This document shows positions 16,037 to 25,230 of a stretch of DNA of 64,000 nt, in pieces. Location: contig CAVZVW010000009.1 in the NCBI GenBank assembly GCA_963778845.1, positions 1,240,001 to 1,304,000 on the forward strand, in the 5' to 3' direction. Under the pieces are notes generated by a model that was not told the DNA's origin, did not search any database, and was given only the letters and a program-made list of their open reading frames with translations. Source of the DNA: CAVZVW01 sp963778845 (GTDB lineage: Bacteria; Actinomycetota; Actinomycetes; Actinomycetales; Kineosporiaceae). The translations under genes were made by a program, and so were the position numbers. The stretch's first letter is position 1. Each line of letters begins with the position of its first letter.

Positions 16037-19000
16037 GCGTCCTCCCCCGACGCGGGCCCGGGCTCTTGGGACGGCGAGGCTTCGTGGGACTGCAAGGCTT
16101 CGTAGGACTGCAAGGCTTCGTGGGACGGCGACGGTACTTCGGACGGCGACGGTACTTCGGACGGCGACGGTACTTCGGACGGCTCGGGTTCCTGTGACGT
16201 CGCGAGCTCGGGTGACCGTGCGGGAGGTTCGGTGGTCGCATCGGGGTCCGTGGTCGGTTCGGGGTCCGTGGTCGGTTCGGGGTCTGCGGTCGCTTCGGGG
16301 TCCGTGGTCGGTTCGGAGTCGGGCAGGTCGCCGTCGAGCCATCGCTGCGCCGCTTTGTCGCTGCCCAGGGGGGCACCGATCGGCCGTGCCGCCCGTGTGT
16401 CACCGACCGGCCCCCGGGGAACCGGTCGCGAGGGCCGGGGCAGCCGTTGCCGTCGGGCTGCGCGGCGTCGCGGGATCGGCACGGCCACGAGCAGGGCAAG
16501 GCCCGCCACGGTCAGCCGGGCCGCATCGGTGATCTTCTGGCCGGGCGCGACGTAGTCGACGCGGAGGTGGCCGCCGCGAGTCGGCAGCGCGAACGACTGC
16601 GCCCAGCCGTCCGCTCTGGCGGGCACGAGACGGCGACCACCCAGGCTGGCCCGCCAACCTCGGTCGTACGTCTCCGCCAGCACCAGTCGGCGACCGGGTG
16701 GACCCTGCGGGAGCTCGGCGTCCACGCGGAGGCCGTCCGACGCCACGGCGCCGAGGACTGCGCCGTCGGCAGCGAGGACCCGCACACGGGACGGCCGGGT
16801 CGGAGATCCCGGCGAGGCATCGACGGCGCTGCCGAGGTCGACCCTCCAGAAGACGCCTCCCCCCGGCGTCCCACTGCGCTCCAGGCCGGGTGCGGCGTCC
16901 AACGACAATGCCGCTGCGTCGTCCACCGGGGGTAGCAGCAAGACCGAGCCGATGTCGAGCGCCGCGAGCCGGTCGCGTGTGTCCTTGCCCGTGTCCGACA
17001 GCAGCGCCGCGATGACCGGAGTGACAAGTCGGTCGTCGACCTGGTCGGCCCGTAGCCCGCGGGCGGCCAGCGCCGCCGAGGACTGGGCAAGGTGCGTCCC
17101 GGCTGCATCGCGCACCAGTGACCACCGCACACCGCTACGGCTGGCCGAGAGCACCAGGGTGCGGCTCGCCGCGGGGCCGACCGCCTCGGCCGCGGCGACG
17201 ACGGGCACGACGTCGGCGCGGACGCGATGCACGCGATCCTGTCCGGGTGCGTCGGCCCAGCCGTGCCAAGCCCAGGCTGCGCCGCTGAGGACCGGTCCCA
17301 GGACGACCACGGCGGCGAGCCCGCCGGCGAAGGTCGCCGCCGCCACCCCCCACCAGCCGGACGAGGCGGCGCGCAGCCGTGTGCGGGCGCCGTCCAGCCA
17401 CGTCAGCGCGGCGACCAGGGCGGCGAGCAGGAACAGCGAAAGCCCAGGACCGGCCCACCCGCGCGCATGGCCGACCGGGAGCGCCGCGACATCCGTGCGC
17501 GACGCCGCCAGGGCCACCGCCAGACCCGCCAACCCGGCGACCGCGGCCGGAACCAGGGCGAGCCCGCGGCGACCCGCCATGGCCGGCAGCGCCAGCACCA
17601 GCGTCGGCACGCAAGCCATGCACGCGATGGCCGCCAGCAGCGCGCCGGTGTGGTGGGGCCACCACCCGAGGGACGCCAGCGCGCGCGCGGGCGCCGCGAG
17701 CTGGACCCCCCAGCAGATCGCGCGGGGACACCGGCAAGCCGGCGAGGTACCACCACGACGACGGTGCCGCAGGACCGGCGACGGCCGGTGACGAAGGGTC
17801 GGCGAGCAGCAGCACAGGATCGCGCGCGGTCGCCTGCCACCATGGCAGCAGCACGACGGCCGGGACGGTCACGGTCCAGGCGAGGAGCCACCGACCGGTG
17901 CGGGCGAGCACGGCCGCGGCCAGCAGCCCCAGCAGCACGGCCGTCGCCAGTGACGGCGCGCAGGCGAGCACCACCGTGATCAGAACTCCAGCGGCCGAGG
18001 CCGCCGTGACCGACCCGCGCGCCACGGCGGCACCGGGGGGACGGCGCTGTGTCCCCGCCCCGATCCCCAGCGTGCTCGCGACGGCCAGGGCGGCGAGCGG
18101 TAGCAGGACATGCGCCAGTGCTGCGCCGACGCGGCCGGTGCCGGTGCCGGCGAGCAACGCGGGCGCCAGCGCCCAGACCACCCCGGCCCAGGCGCGCAGG
18201 GCCCGGGAACGGGTGACTGCGCCGGCGGCGGCGTAGGCGGTGAGCGCGGACAGCGGCATAGCCGTGGCCAGAACCACGGTGACTGCGGCCCGCGGCCCGC
18301 CGGTCACGGTGCCCAGCGCTGCGAGCACCCCGTCGAACGGGTCGGCTACGGCCGCGGCCCCGAGCCCGACGGCGCGCCACGCCGAGCGAGCTGCGTCCCA
18401 CAGCGCCGACGTGTCGGCGGGTGCCGGAAGGAGCACCGTGCTGCCCGCGGTCCCGTCACCGGGCCAGATCGCCCGCAGCGCCGCGGTGGCTGCCAGGCCC
18501 GCGACGGTGGCGACGCCCAGGGACGCGAGCAGGCCGGGCACACTGCGCGCCAGCGGCCGCGACGGCAGTGACTCGGCGTCCTCGGCTACCGGACCCGGTT
18601 CCGCCGCGACCGGTCGAGCCAGAGCGGGGTCCGCGGCAGCCTGTTCCGCGACCGGCGGCGTTGCTTCCGCAGCCGCTCCAGCGACAGCCGCTCCAGCGAC
18701 AGCCCGTTCAGCGGCGGCCGGTTCCGGCGACCCGTCGGCGGAGCGAGCCATGACGAGGTAGGTGGTGAGGTCGTCGCGACGCTGGCGCATGACGGCCTTC
18801 GGACCGGCGAGCAGGCCGCGGGTCACTCGGCGCGGCACCCGCCGCGACGCCGCGGCCCGGCGGCGCGACCCGAGCCACGTGTGTGGGCGCGCCAGCACCA
18901 CCAGGGGGGCCACGATCTCGTCGACCGACCGGTCGGGCTGCTTGGCCAGCAACCGGCCCGCCGCCCGCAACGGGGCCGCCGCCAGGGTCCACAGGACCGC

Positions 19001-20206
19001 GAGCGGGAGCAAGGGCCAGGGCACCCCGGCCAGTCGCAGGTGGACGGCGTCCCGGCGTTGCGCGCGCGACCACCGGCGGGCTCGTCGGACGCGATCCCGC
19101 GCAGGGTCGTCACCGGCGTCCACGTCGCCTGCGGGACCTTGGGCGACCACGGCGGCGGGGACGACCACCACCCGGTGCCCCGCGAGGCGCGCGCGGCGGC
19201 ACAGGTCGAGGTCGTCGAGGCCGTGGGCGAGAGCCGGGTCGGGCCCACCGAGTACCTGCCAGACGTCCCGGCGCACGAGCATCCCCGCCGTGGAGACGGC
19301 GAGGACGTCGCTCCGGCCGTCGTGCTGACCCTGGTCGACCTCGAACCGCTCGACCCCGGTGATCCGGGAGCCGAGCATGGACGTGGTGAAGCCGATGTCG
19401 ACGAGTCGCTGGTCGTCGTCCCAGGAGACCTGCTTGCACCCCGCCACTGCCACCGACGGTGCAGTCTCGACCGCAGCGAGCAACCGCTCCAGCGCCTCGG
19501 GAGCCGGGGCCGCGTCGTCGTGCAGCAGCCATAGCCACTGCAAGGTCTGTCGCGTCCGTGCCCGCCCGTGCCCGAGCGGCGACGGCAACGACGACGATGG
19601 CGACGACGACTCTGGGCCGGCAAGGCAGTCACCACGCTCGGCCCCATCGGATCGCGGCTGAGGCGCCGGCTGCAGGTGGCTCGCCTGCAACGCGACCAAC
19701 GCCGCGCCGACCGCATCTCCCAGCGGCGTGCGGGCAGGCAGGCGCAGCACATGCGCGGTGGCACGCATCAGCTGGTCGGACGTGGATGCGGCGCAGGACG
19801 CGGCTGCAGCGTCGTCCGCACCCTGGTCCCCGGCGTCATCCCCAGCCTCGTCGCCGGCGTCGTCGCCGGCGCGCGAGGTGCTCCAACCCTGCGGGCTCAG
19901 GTCGACACCGACTAGGACGTCGGGGGCGCGGGACTGAGACATGACCGCCGCGAGCGTCCGCTCGAGGAGGTGCGGACTGGAACGGCACACCAGGACGGCG
20001 GTGACCTCGGCGGTACGGGCCTCGACCGCGAGACGGTCGAGATCGTCGAGGCCCTGTCCGTCGAGGCCCCGGCTGTCGATGCCCTGGCCGTCGAGGCCCT
20101 GGCCGTCGAGGCCACCCGCACCGGCGAGGTCGCCGGGGTGCCGGGACGGGCTCGGCGAAGGCTCGGCGAGTGCGCCCAGCACGTCGGGGGCGACGTCCAG
20201 ACTCAC
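16033..20206 (-). CDS. Giant GT2 glycosyltransferase membrane protein, one frameshift
   Basis: One gene in two frames, about 1390 residues once joined. N-terminal GT2 domain (about 65-400): VTAVLVCRSSPHLLERTLAAV, WLWLLHDDAAPAPEALERLL and GPDPALAHGLDDLDLCRRARLAGHRVVVVP. Then about ten or more hydrophobic segments, a long extracytoplasmic region, a last TM near LTVAGLALLVAVPIP, and a Pro/Thr/Ser/Glu-rich cytosolic tail of short repeats. The first frame stays open to 17135 and the second starts near 17710. Removing one base from the six-C run at 17706-17711 joins them as SPRDLLGVQLAAPARALASLGWW. Low-complexity insertions (GLDGQG, GDDAG) lie in the N-terminal part. Upstream of and overlapping DUF5719. 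Substrate unknown. Confidence 0.85.
20045..20113 (-). repeat. 15-bp tandem repeat in the GT2 gene
   Basis: Four and a half imperfect units of gtcgaggccctggcc starting at 20045, 20060, 20075, 20090 and 20105. They encode the GLDGQ pentapeptide repeat before the catalytic domain. Confidence 0.85.
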
Positions 20207-20242
20207 GAGTCCGGACGCCTCACGCGGCGCGGGCGCGGGACG

Positions 20243-20566
20243 TCAGACGGCATGCTTCTTGGCGCGGCGGCGCTCACGCTCGGACAGCCCACCCCAGATG
20301 CCGAACCGCTCGTCGTTGGCCAGTGCGTACTCGAGGCACTCGCCCCGCACCTCGCAGCACAGACACACCCGCTTGGCCTCCCGGGTGGATCCGCCCTTCT
20401 CCGGGAAGAAGGCCTCCGGGTCCGTCTGGGCGCACAGCGCCCGCTCCTGCCAGGCCAGCTCGGGTGGCAGCTCACCACCCAGCAGGCCGATGCCAAGCCG
20501 GACGACGGGCGCGACCACCGCCGTCTGTTCGTCGCGCGCGATCCCGACCGCCATGAGCTCCTGCAC
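20243..20566 (-). CDS. whiB2: WhiB-family regulator (WhiB2/WhmD type)
   Basis: Iron-sulfur transcription factor controlling division or septation in actinobacteria. The 107-residue product has WQERALCAQTDPEAFFPEKGG, then CLCCEVRGEC, giving the four cluster cysteines in the C-Xn-CxxC-X5-C pattern. The turn GIWGG and the basic tail SERERRRAKKHAV follow. GTG 20566 is preferred because AGGAGG stands 6 nt before it; the open frame to 20716 crosses a repeat region and is unlikely to be coding. Placement divergent to fbiA is the conserved actinobacterial arrangement that supports WhiB2 rather than another WhiB. Confidence 0.95.
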   Translation of the reverse strand: MQELMAVGIARDEQTAVVAPVVRLGIGLLGGELPPELAWQERALCAQTDPEAFFPEKGGSTREAKRVCLCCEVRGECLEYALANDERFGIWGGLSERERRRAKKHAV

Positions 20567-20919
20567 CTGGCGCCTCCTCGACCCTGGCCCCTCGCGGGGC
20601 GACCCCCACCCTGTGGTGCTGACGCTTTCCTCGTGCTGAGGCTTGCCTCGTGCTGACTGCTGCGTGCTGACTGCTTCGTGCTGAGCTCGTCGCCTTTGCG
20701 CTGGACTTCCCCCCACGGGTCATCCGTGATCGATACAACGATGGACAGACACCTTGCGTGATCGGCCCAGTACTTTCCGTGCTTGATGCGGGTCACACTA
20801 CTGGAATTACACGCGTGTCGTACAGCCCCCGTCAAGCCGAAGTCTGCTAATGCTGCCCGCGGCACCGTGCCCCTGCCCCGCCGAGCACGCGCGAGCGCAG
20901 TCCTGGGAGGATCGCCGGC
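20567..20919. promoter_or_regulatory. whiB2-fbiA divergent promoter region with GTGCTGA array
   Basis: The region is 353 bp. On its left side five copies of GTGCTGA occur at 20616, 20633, 20650, 20664 and 20678, spaced 17, 17, 14 and 14 bp. On its right side there is an A/T-richer block with cactactggaattacac (about 20796-20813) and the perfect 10-bp palindrome ACACGCGTGT (20809-20818). These are plausible binding sites for regulators of whiB2. No ORF is convincing. Confidence 0.55.
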
Positions 20920-21921
20920 ATGCGTATCGCAGCCCTCGCAGGAGGCATCGGGGGCGCCCGCTTCCTGCGCGGCATGCTGCACCACCTGCAGCAGAGCGGG
21001 TCCGATGCACGCCAGGTGACCGTGGTCGTCAACACCGCGGACGACGTCACCCTCCACGGCCTGCGGGTGTGCCCGGACCTCGACACGGTCATGTACACCC
21101 TCGGGGGCGGGATCCATGAGGCCCAGGGCTGGGGCCGCAGCGACGAGGCGTTCACCGTCGCCGCGGAGCTCCGCGCCTACGGCAGCGGCCCTGACTGGTT
21201 CACCCTCGGCGACCGGGACCTGGCCACCCACATCGTGCGGACCCGGCTGCTGGGCCAGGGGTCGACGCTCTCACAGGTGACCCAGGAGCTCGCGCAGCGT
21301 TGGGGCCTGCAGGACCGCTGGGGGCTTCCGGTCCGGCTGCTCCCCATGAGCGACGAGCGGGTCGAGACCCATGTGGTGATCGCCGACGAGGACGGCGCGG
21401 GCGGCGAGCGCGCCGTCCACTTCCAGGAGTGGTGGGTCAGGCTGCACGCGGCCGTCCCGGCCCGCCAGTTCCTCGCCGTCGGCATCGAGTCCGCCCACCC
21501 GGCGCCGGGGGTGCTCGAGGCGATCCGAGAGGCCGACGTGGTGCTGCTGCCGCCCAGCAACCCTGTCGTGTCGATCGGCACGATCCTCGGGGTCCCGGGC
21601 GTCCGGGACGCGCTACGCAGCACGCAGGCACCGGTGGTCGGTGTCTCCCCGATCATTGCGGGTGCGCCGGTTCGTGGCATGGCCGACGCCTGCCTGGCGG
21701 CGATCGGCGTCGAGACCAGCGCCGCGGCGGTCGCCGGCCTCTACGCCGACTTCCTCGACGGCTGGGTCGTCGACGATGCCGACGCGGACGCGAGCAGCGG
21801 CGGCCCGGCGGAGCGCGCGGGGCCGGTGGTCCGGGCCCGTCCCCTGCTGATGACGGACCTACCCGCCGCCGCCGCGATCGCGGCCGAGGCTCTCGACCTC
21901 GCCGCGTCCCTGCGGTCCTGA
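20920..21921 (+). CDS. fbiA: 2-phospho-L-lactate transferase (F420 biosynthesis)
   Basis: Transfers the lactyl- or enolpyruvyl-phosphate moiety to the deazaflavin Fo, making (dehydro-)F420-0. The 333-residue CofD-type protein begins with the nucleotide loop MRIAALAGGIGGARFLRGM. It continues with VVVNTADDVTLHGLRVCPDLDTVMYTLGG, WFTLGDRDLATHIVRTRLL and LLPPSNPVVSIGTIL / GVSPIIAGAPVRGMADACL, all family signatures. ATG 20920 has GGGAGG 9 nt upstream. It is followed 37 bp later by cofE; the two form the F420 operon opposite whiB2, as in mycobacteria. Confidence 0.97.
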   Translation: MRIAALAGGIGGARFLRGMLHHLQQSGSDARQVTVVVNTADDVTLHGLRVCPDLDTVMYTLGGGIHEAQGWGRSDEAFTVAAELRAYGSGPDWFTLGDRDLATHIVRTRLLGQGSTLSQVTQELAQRWGLQDRWGLPVRLLPMSDERVETHVVIADEDGAGGERAVHFQEWWVRLHAAVPARQFLAVGIESAHPAPGVLEAIREADVVLLPPSNPVVSIGTILGVPGVRDALRSTQAPVVGVSPIIAGAPVRGMADACLAAIGVETSAAAVAGLYADFLDGWVVDDADADASSGGPAERAGPVVRARPLLMTDLPAAAAIAAEALDLAASLRS

Positions 21922-21958
21922 GCCGACTGTGCGGCAGAGATCCGGGAAGGAGCCGGTC

Positions 21959-23164
21959 GTGCGGGAGCAGACTCGGACGGCGGCCGGGGACATCCAGGTC
22001 CTGGCCGTCCAGATCCTGGCCGTCCAGATCCTGGCGGTCCAGGGGATGGGTGAGGTGCGCGCCGGCGACGACCTCGCGGCTGCCCTCCTGCACGCCATCG
22101 AGGGCGCGGGCATCGGGCTGGTGGACGGCGACGTCCTGGTCGTGTCGAGCAAGGTGGTCTCGAAGGCTGAGGGGCTGGCCGTGCGCGCGGGGTCCCGCGA
22201 GGCCCTCGTGGAGCGACAGAGTGTGCGCGTCGTCGCCGAGCGGATGACGCCGCGCGGCCCAGCGAGGATCGTGCAGTCCCTTTCGGGCCCGGTGATGGCC
22301 GCCGCGGGCGTGGACGCGTCCAACGTGGAGCGCGGCCAGGTCCTCGCCCTACCCCAGGACCCGGACGCCTCGGCGGCGGCATTGCGGGCGGCCCTGAGCG
22401 CCGCTCTGCGGTCAGACGTGCGGCGAGCCATGTCGGCGACCATCCCGCAGGCACAGGTCGGTGGTCCGCCGACCGTCGCGGTGGTGATCTCGGACACGGC
22501 GGGCCGCCCGTGGCGGGAGGGGCAGACCGACATCGCGATCGGCTGCGCCGGCCTGAGCGTCGTCGAGGACCTTCGCGGCGGCCGCGACCCCTACGGCAAC
22601 ACCCTCGAGGTCACCGTTCGCGCCGTCGCCGACGAGATCGCCTCCGCGGCCGACCTGGTCAAGGGCAAGCTCGCCGGGGTACCCGCCGCGATCGTGCGGG
22701 GCCTGGGCCACCTCGTCGTCGCCGAGGACGGCCCCGGCGCGGCGAGCATGCTGCGCGACGCGGGGAACGACTGGTTCCGTTACGGCCACGTCGAGGCCGT
22801 CCAGGCCGCCCTCGGCGCGCCGCCCGGGTCGGCGGCGGCGGCATCCGTGCCTGAGCAGCCGATCCAGCCCCGCACCGCCCTGGAGCGGCTCGAGCGCGCA
22901 GCACTGGTGACGCTGGCCCCGCTCGCGTGGCCGGGCGCGTGGCCCCCGGCAGCGCAGGACCAGATCGCCGTGAGGGCCGGCGACGGCCCCTCCGAGGCCA
23001 TCGCCGAGGTCGTCGGTGCCGACGCTTTGCAGCGCGGTGCCCTCGTGCAGCGGCTTCTCACCGCCTGTTGGGCGGAGAGCCTGACGGCGGAGGTCGTCGG
23101 CGGGGCGAGCAGCCAGTCCGACGCCGACGTCTCGGGACGCACGACGGTTCGTGTCAGGCTGTGA
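21959..23164 (+). CDS. cofE: F420-0:gamma-glutamyl ligase (CofE/FbiB-type)
   Basis: Adds gamma-linked glutamates to F420-0. The protein is 401 residues from GTG 21959, which follows GGAAGGAG; the open frame begins at 21929. CofE domain about 25-275: GDDLAAALLHAIEGAGIGLVDGDVLVVSSKVVSKAEG, SDTAGRPWREGQTDIAIGCAG and LRDAGNDWFRYG. The remaining about 100 residues do not look like the FMN nitroreductase domain fused in mycobacterial FbiB (about 448 aa), so dehydro-F420 reduction would need another enzyme. An in-frame triplication of the pentapeptide (V/I)LAVQ lies at the N-terminus. Confidence 0.94.
   Translation: MREQTRTAAGDIQVLAVQILAVQILAVQGMGEVRAGDDLAAALLHAIEGAGIGLVDGDVLVVSSKVVSKAEGLAVRAGSREALVERQSVRVVAERMTPRGPARIVQSLSGPVMAAAGVDASNVERGQVLALPQDPDASAAALRAALSAALRSDVRRAMSATIPQAQVGGPPTVAVVISDTAGRPWREGQTDIAIGCAGLSVVEDLRGGRDPYGNTLEVTVRAVADEIASAADLVKGKLAGVPAAIVRGLGHLVVAEDGPGAASMLRDAGNDWFRYGHVEAVQAALGAPPGSAAAASVPEQPIQPRTALERLERAALVTLAPLAWPGAWPPAAQDQIAVRAGDGPSEAIAEVVGADALQRGALVQRLLTACWAESLTAEVVGGASSQSDADVSGRTTVRVRL
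21995..22039 (+). repeat. 15-bp triplication inside cofE
   Basis: Three 15-bp units (21995, 22010, 22025) of cag(g/a)tcctggc(c/g)gtc encode QVLAVQILAVQILAV. Related CofE proteins need only one such strand before the GMGEVRAGDDL motif, so this looks like a local in-frame expansion. Confidence 0.85.
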
Positions 23165-23205
23165 GCGCCCTACTCACCCGCCCCCCGCTTATCGAGCCCC
23201 TCTGC

Positions 23206-24168
23206 TCATCGGGCCCCCACCTGCGGGCCGGGCAGGTGGGTCGGCAGCGACATCCGCGGCGCCCGCCTCGGACGAGAGGCGCCATCCAGCTCGAGCAGCC
23301 GCTGCACCCGGTACCGATGGCCCCGGTAGCACTCGATGACGTTCGCGCAACCGGCGTCATCGAGGACCTGCCCGGTCAGTGCCCACGAGACGTCACGGGC
23401 CGCGTGGAAGTCGCCCCAGGAGAACGCGTCAGCGTCTCCGTGCGCGCGCTGCCGGACCTCCGCAGCCGTCCACACGCCCACCCCGGGCAGGGTACGCAGG
23501 AGCCGCGCGGCGTCCACCGGATCGGCGTCCACTGTCTGCTCGAGGCGTCCGGCCACCTCGGCCGCGGCGAGCACCACACGCCGCCGCGACTCCTCCACCC
23601 CGGCCCGCAGCCACGCCCACGTGGGGATGGCCCTCCAGTCGGCAGGGGCCGGCGGCACGTACAGCCCGCGCCGCCCGGACAACGGCACGGGGCCCGGCGC
23701 CGGCTCGCCGTATGCCCGGACGAGCCGCCGCCAGGCAGCGCGGGACTCCACGCCCGTGACGCGCTGCTCCAGCGCTGCCTGCACGAGGGCCTCGAAGACC
23801 GCGCGGCTTCTCGGCACACGCCAGGCGCGGCGAGCCCGCCACGCGGTCACCAGGCGCGGGTGCTCGGGCCGGGGCGCGAAGGCCGACGGATCGTCACGGT
23901 CCCCCAGCAGGTCCGGGACGCCGTCCAGCACCCACGCGGCGCCGGGCCCCCACGCCGCCGCGGCCACCTCAGCGCACGCGGGGTGCGACGCCAGCCGCAG
24001 CAGCGCCGGCCCGGCCGGGGTGCGGGTGGCTCGCCACACCGTGCCGTCCCGGTCCAGGCAGTAGGCGGGGTCGCTCGCGCCGCGTTGCAGCGAGCTCAAG
24101 GTGGCGTGCACGGCGACTGGCCGGCCCGGCCGCCACGTCCTCTCGAGCATGCGCCCATGCTCGCCCAT
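23206..24168 (-). CDS. HhH-GPD DNA glycosylase (AlkA-like)
   Basis: Base-excision repair glycosylase of about 320 residues, probably for alkylated bases. Signals: VFEALVQAALEQRVTGVESRAAWRRLV (helical entry of the AlkA fold), the helix-hairpin-helix LRTLPGVGVWTAAEVRQ, and the catalytic-aspartate region AFSWGDFHAARDVSWALTG, where the D after GDxHxx is in the family position. The basic tail WRGH-type YRGHRYRVQRLLEL closes the fold. The start is uncertain: ATG 24168 or ATG 24150, neither with a clear ribosome site. Convergent to cofE with a 41-bp gap. Confidence 0.85.
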   Translation of the reverse strand: MGEHGRMLERTWRPGRPVAVHATLSSLQRGASDPAYCLDRDGTVWRATRTPAGPALLRLASHPACAEVAAAAWGPGAAWVLDGVPDLLGDRDDPSAFAPRPEHPRLVTAWRARRAWRVPRSRAVFEALVQAALEQRVTGVESRAAWRRLVRAYGEPAPGPVPLSGRRGLYVPPAPADWRAIPTWAWLRAGVEESRRRVVLAAAEVAGRLEQTVDADPVDAARLLRTLPGVGVWTAAEVRQRAHGDADAFSWGDFHAARDVSWALTGQVLDDAGCANVIECYRGHRYRVQRLLELDGASRPRRAPRMSLPTHLPGPQVGAR

Positions 24169-24234
24169 CGGCCGTGATCGGCGCGACGTCGTCGTGCGCC
24201 CCGTCGCCCTGCCCCGTCGCCCACGGGTCGTCGC

Positions 24235-25230
24235 CTACGGGCCGTCGCTCGAGCCGTCCTCCCGCACCCGGCGAGTCCCCAGCCGCTCCCGCCCGGCCAG
24301 CAGGCCCAACCCCGCCGCCACCAGGTCGGCGAGGGTGAGGAGCACCCGCGACAGGAGGACGACGACGACGACGGCGCCCGAGTCGAGGCTCCCGGCCAGC
24401 ACGGCGGCCAGGGCGACCTCGCGCGCGCCGGCCCCGGCAGGGGCGACCACCACCAAGAACCCGATGGCCCAGGCGAGGGCGTACCCCCCGACGAGGCGAA
24501 CGGCGGAGCCGGCGGAGACGGTCATGCCCAGCGGCGCCGCCAGCGCCAGCACCTGCAGTCCGGCGAACACCCATGCCGCCACGGCCCACAGGGTCGCCAG
24601 GAACGTGCCTCGCAGGCTCGTCCGCTGGCCGAGCGGCGGTCGTCCTGCCGCACGCAGCACAGCGTCGACCACGCGCTCGAGAACCGGCGGGTGGAGGAGG
24701 ACGACGAGCGGGACGACGAGCAGGGCCGCCCAGCCCAGACCCGACTCCAGCCCGCCAGGCACGAACGGCGCCGTCACCAGCGCGGTCGCGAAGGCACTGG
24801 CCAGTGCGACCAGCATCGTCACCATCGTCGCCGTCGCGGTGCGCCGGCGAGGGACCCCGTGGGCGCTGCCGAGCTCGGCCTGCATGACCGCCGGCCACAG
24901 GCTGCCGGGGAGGTACTTACCGATCTGGCCGACGAAGAAGATGCGGGCGCCGGCGGCCACCGGCAACGGCGACCCGAGGTCGGCCATCACGGTGCGCCAG
25001 AGCATCCCGCTGCACACGAGGGTCGCCCCCGTGAAGGCCGCGGAGACTGCGATCGCCCCGACGGACATCTCAGACATGGCCTGGCTCACCGCGGCGCGCT
25101 GGGAGACGACCGCCCACGTGGCCAGGGCTGCGGCGCCGAGGCCGAACACCCACCTCGTCGCGCGCGCCTGGGCGATCCGCAGGGCGGTGGCGACGCCGCG
25201 TTCGAGCCAGCGCAGTGGCGGCGCCGTCAT
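24235..25230 (-). CDS. Lysylphosphatidylglycerol synthase TM region / UPF0104 family protein
   Basis: Polytopic membrane protein of 331 residues with about eight hydrophobic segments. Family signatures: the GARIFFVGQIGKYLPGSLWPAVMQAELGS segment (GKYLPG is the hallmark of the LPG-synthase TM / flippase-like group) and VVVAPAGAGAREVALAAVL in the second half. Such proteins beside glycosyltransferases are thought to move or protect lipid-linked sugars; no enzyme domain is fused. ATG 25230 overlaps the stop of the upstream GT4 gene by 4 bp, so it is the last gene of a three-gene operon with two glycosyltransferases. Confidence 0.88.
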   Translation of the reverse strand: MTAPPLRWLERGVATALRIAQARATRWVFGLGAAALATWAVVSQRAAVSQAMSEMSVGAIAVSAAFTGATLVCSGMLWRTVMADLGSPLPVAAGARIFFVGQIGKYLPGSLWPAVMQAELGSAHGVPRRRTATATMVTMLVALASAFATALVTAPFVPGGLESGLGWAALLVVPLVVLLHPPVLERVVDAVLRAAGRPPLGQRTSLRGTFLATLWAVAAWVFAGLQVLALAAPLGMTVSAGSAVRLVGGYALAWAIGFLVVVAPAGAGAREVALAAVLAGSLDSGAVVVVVLLSRVLLTLADLVAAGLGLLAGRERLGTRRVREDGSSDGP

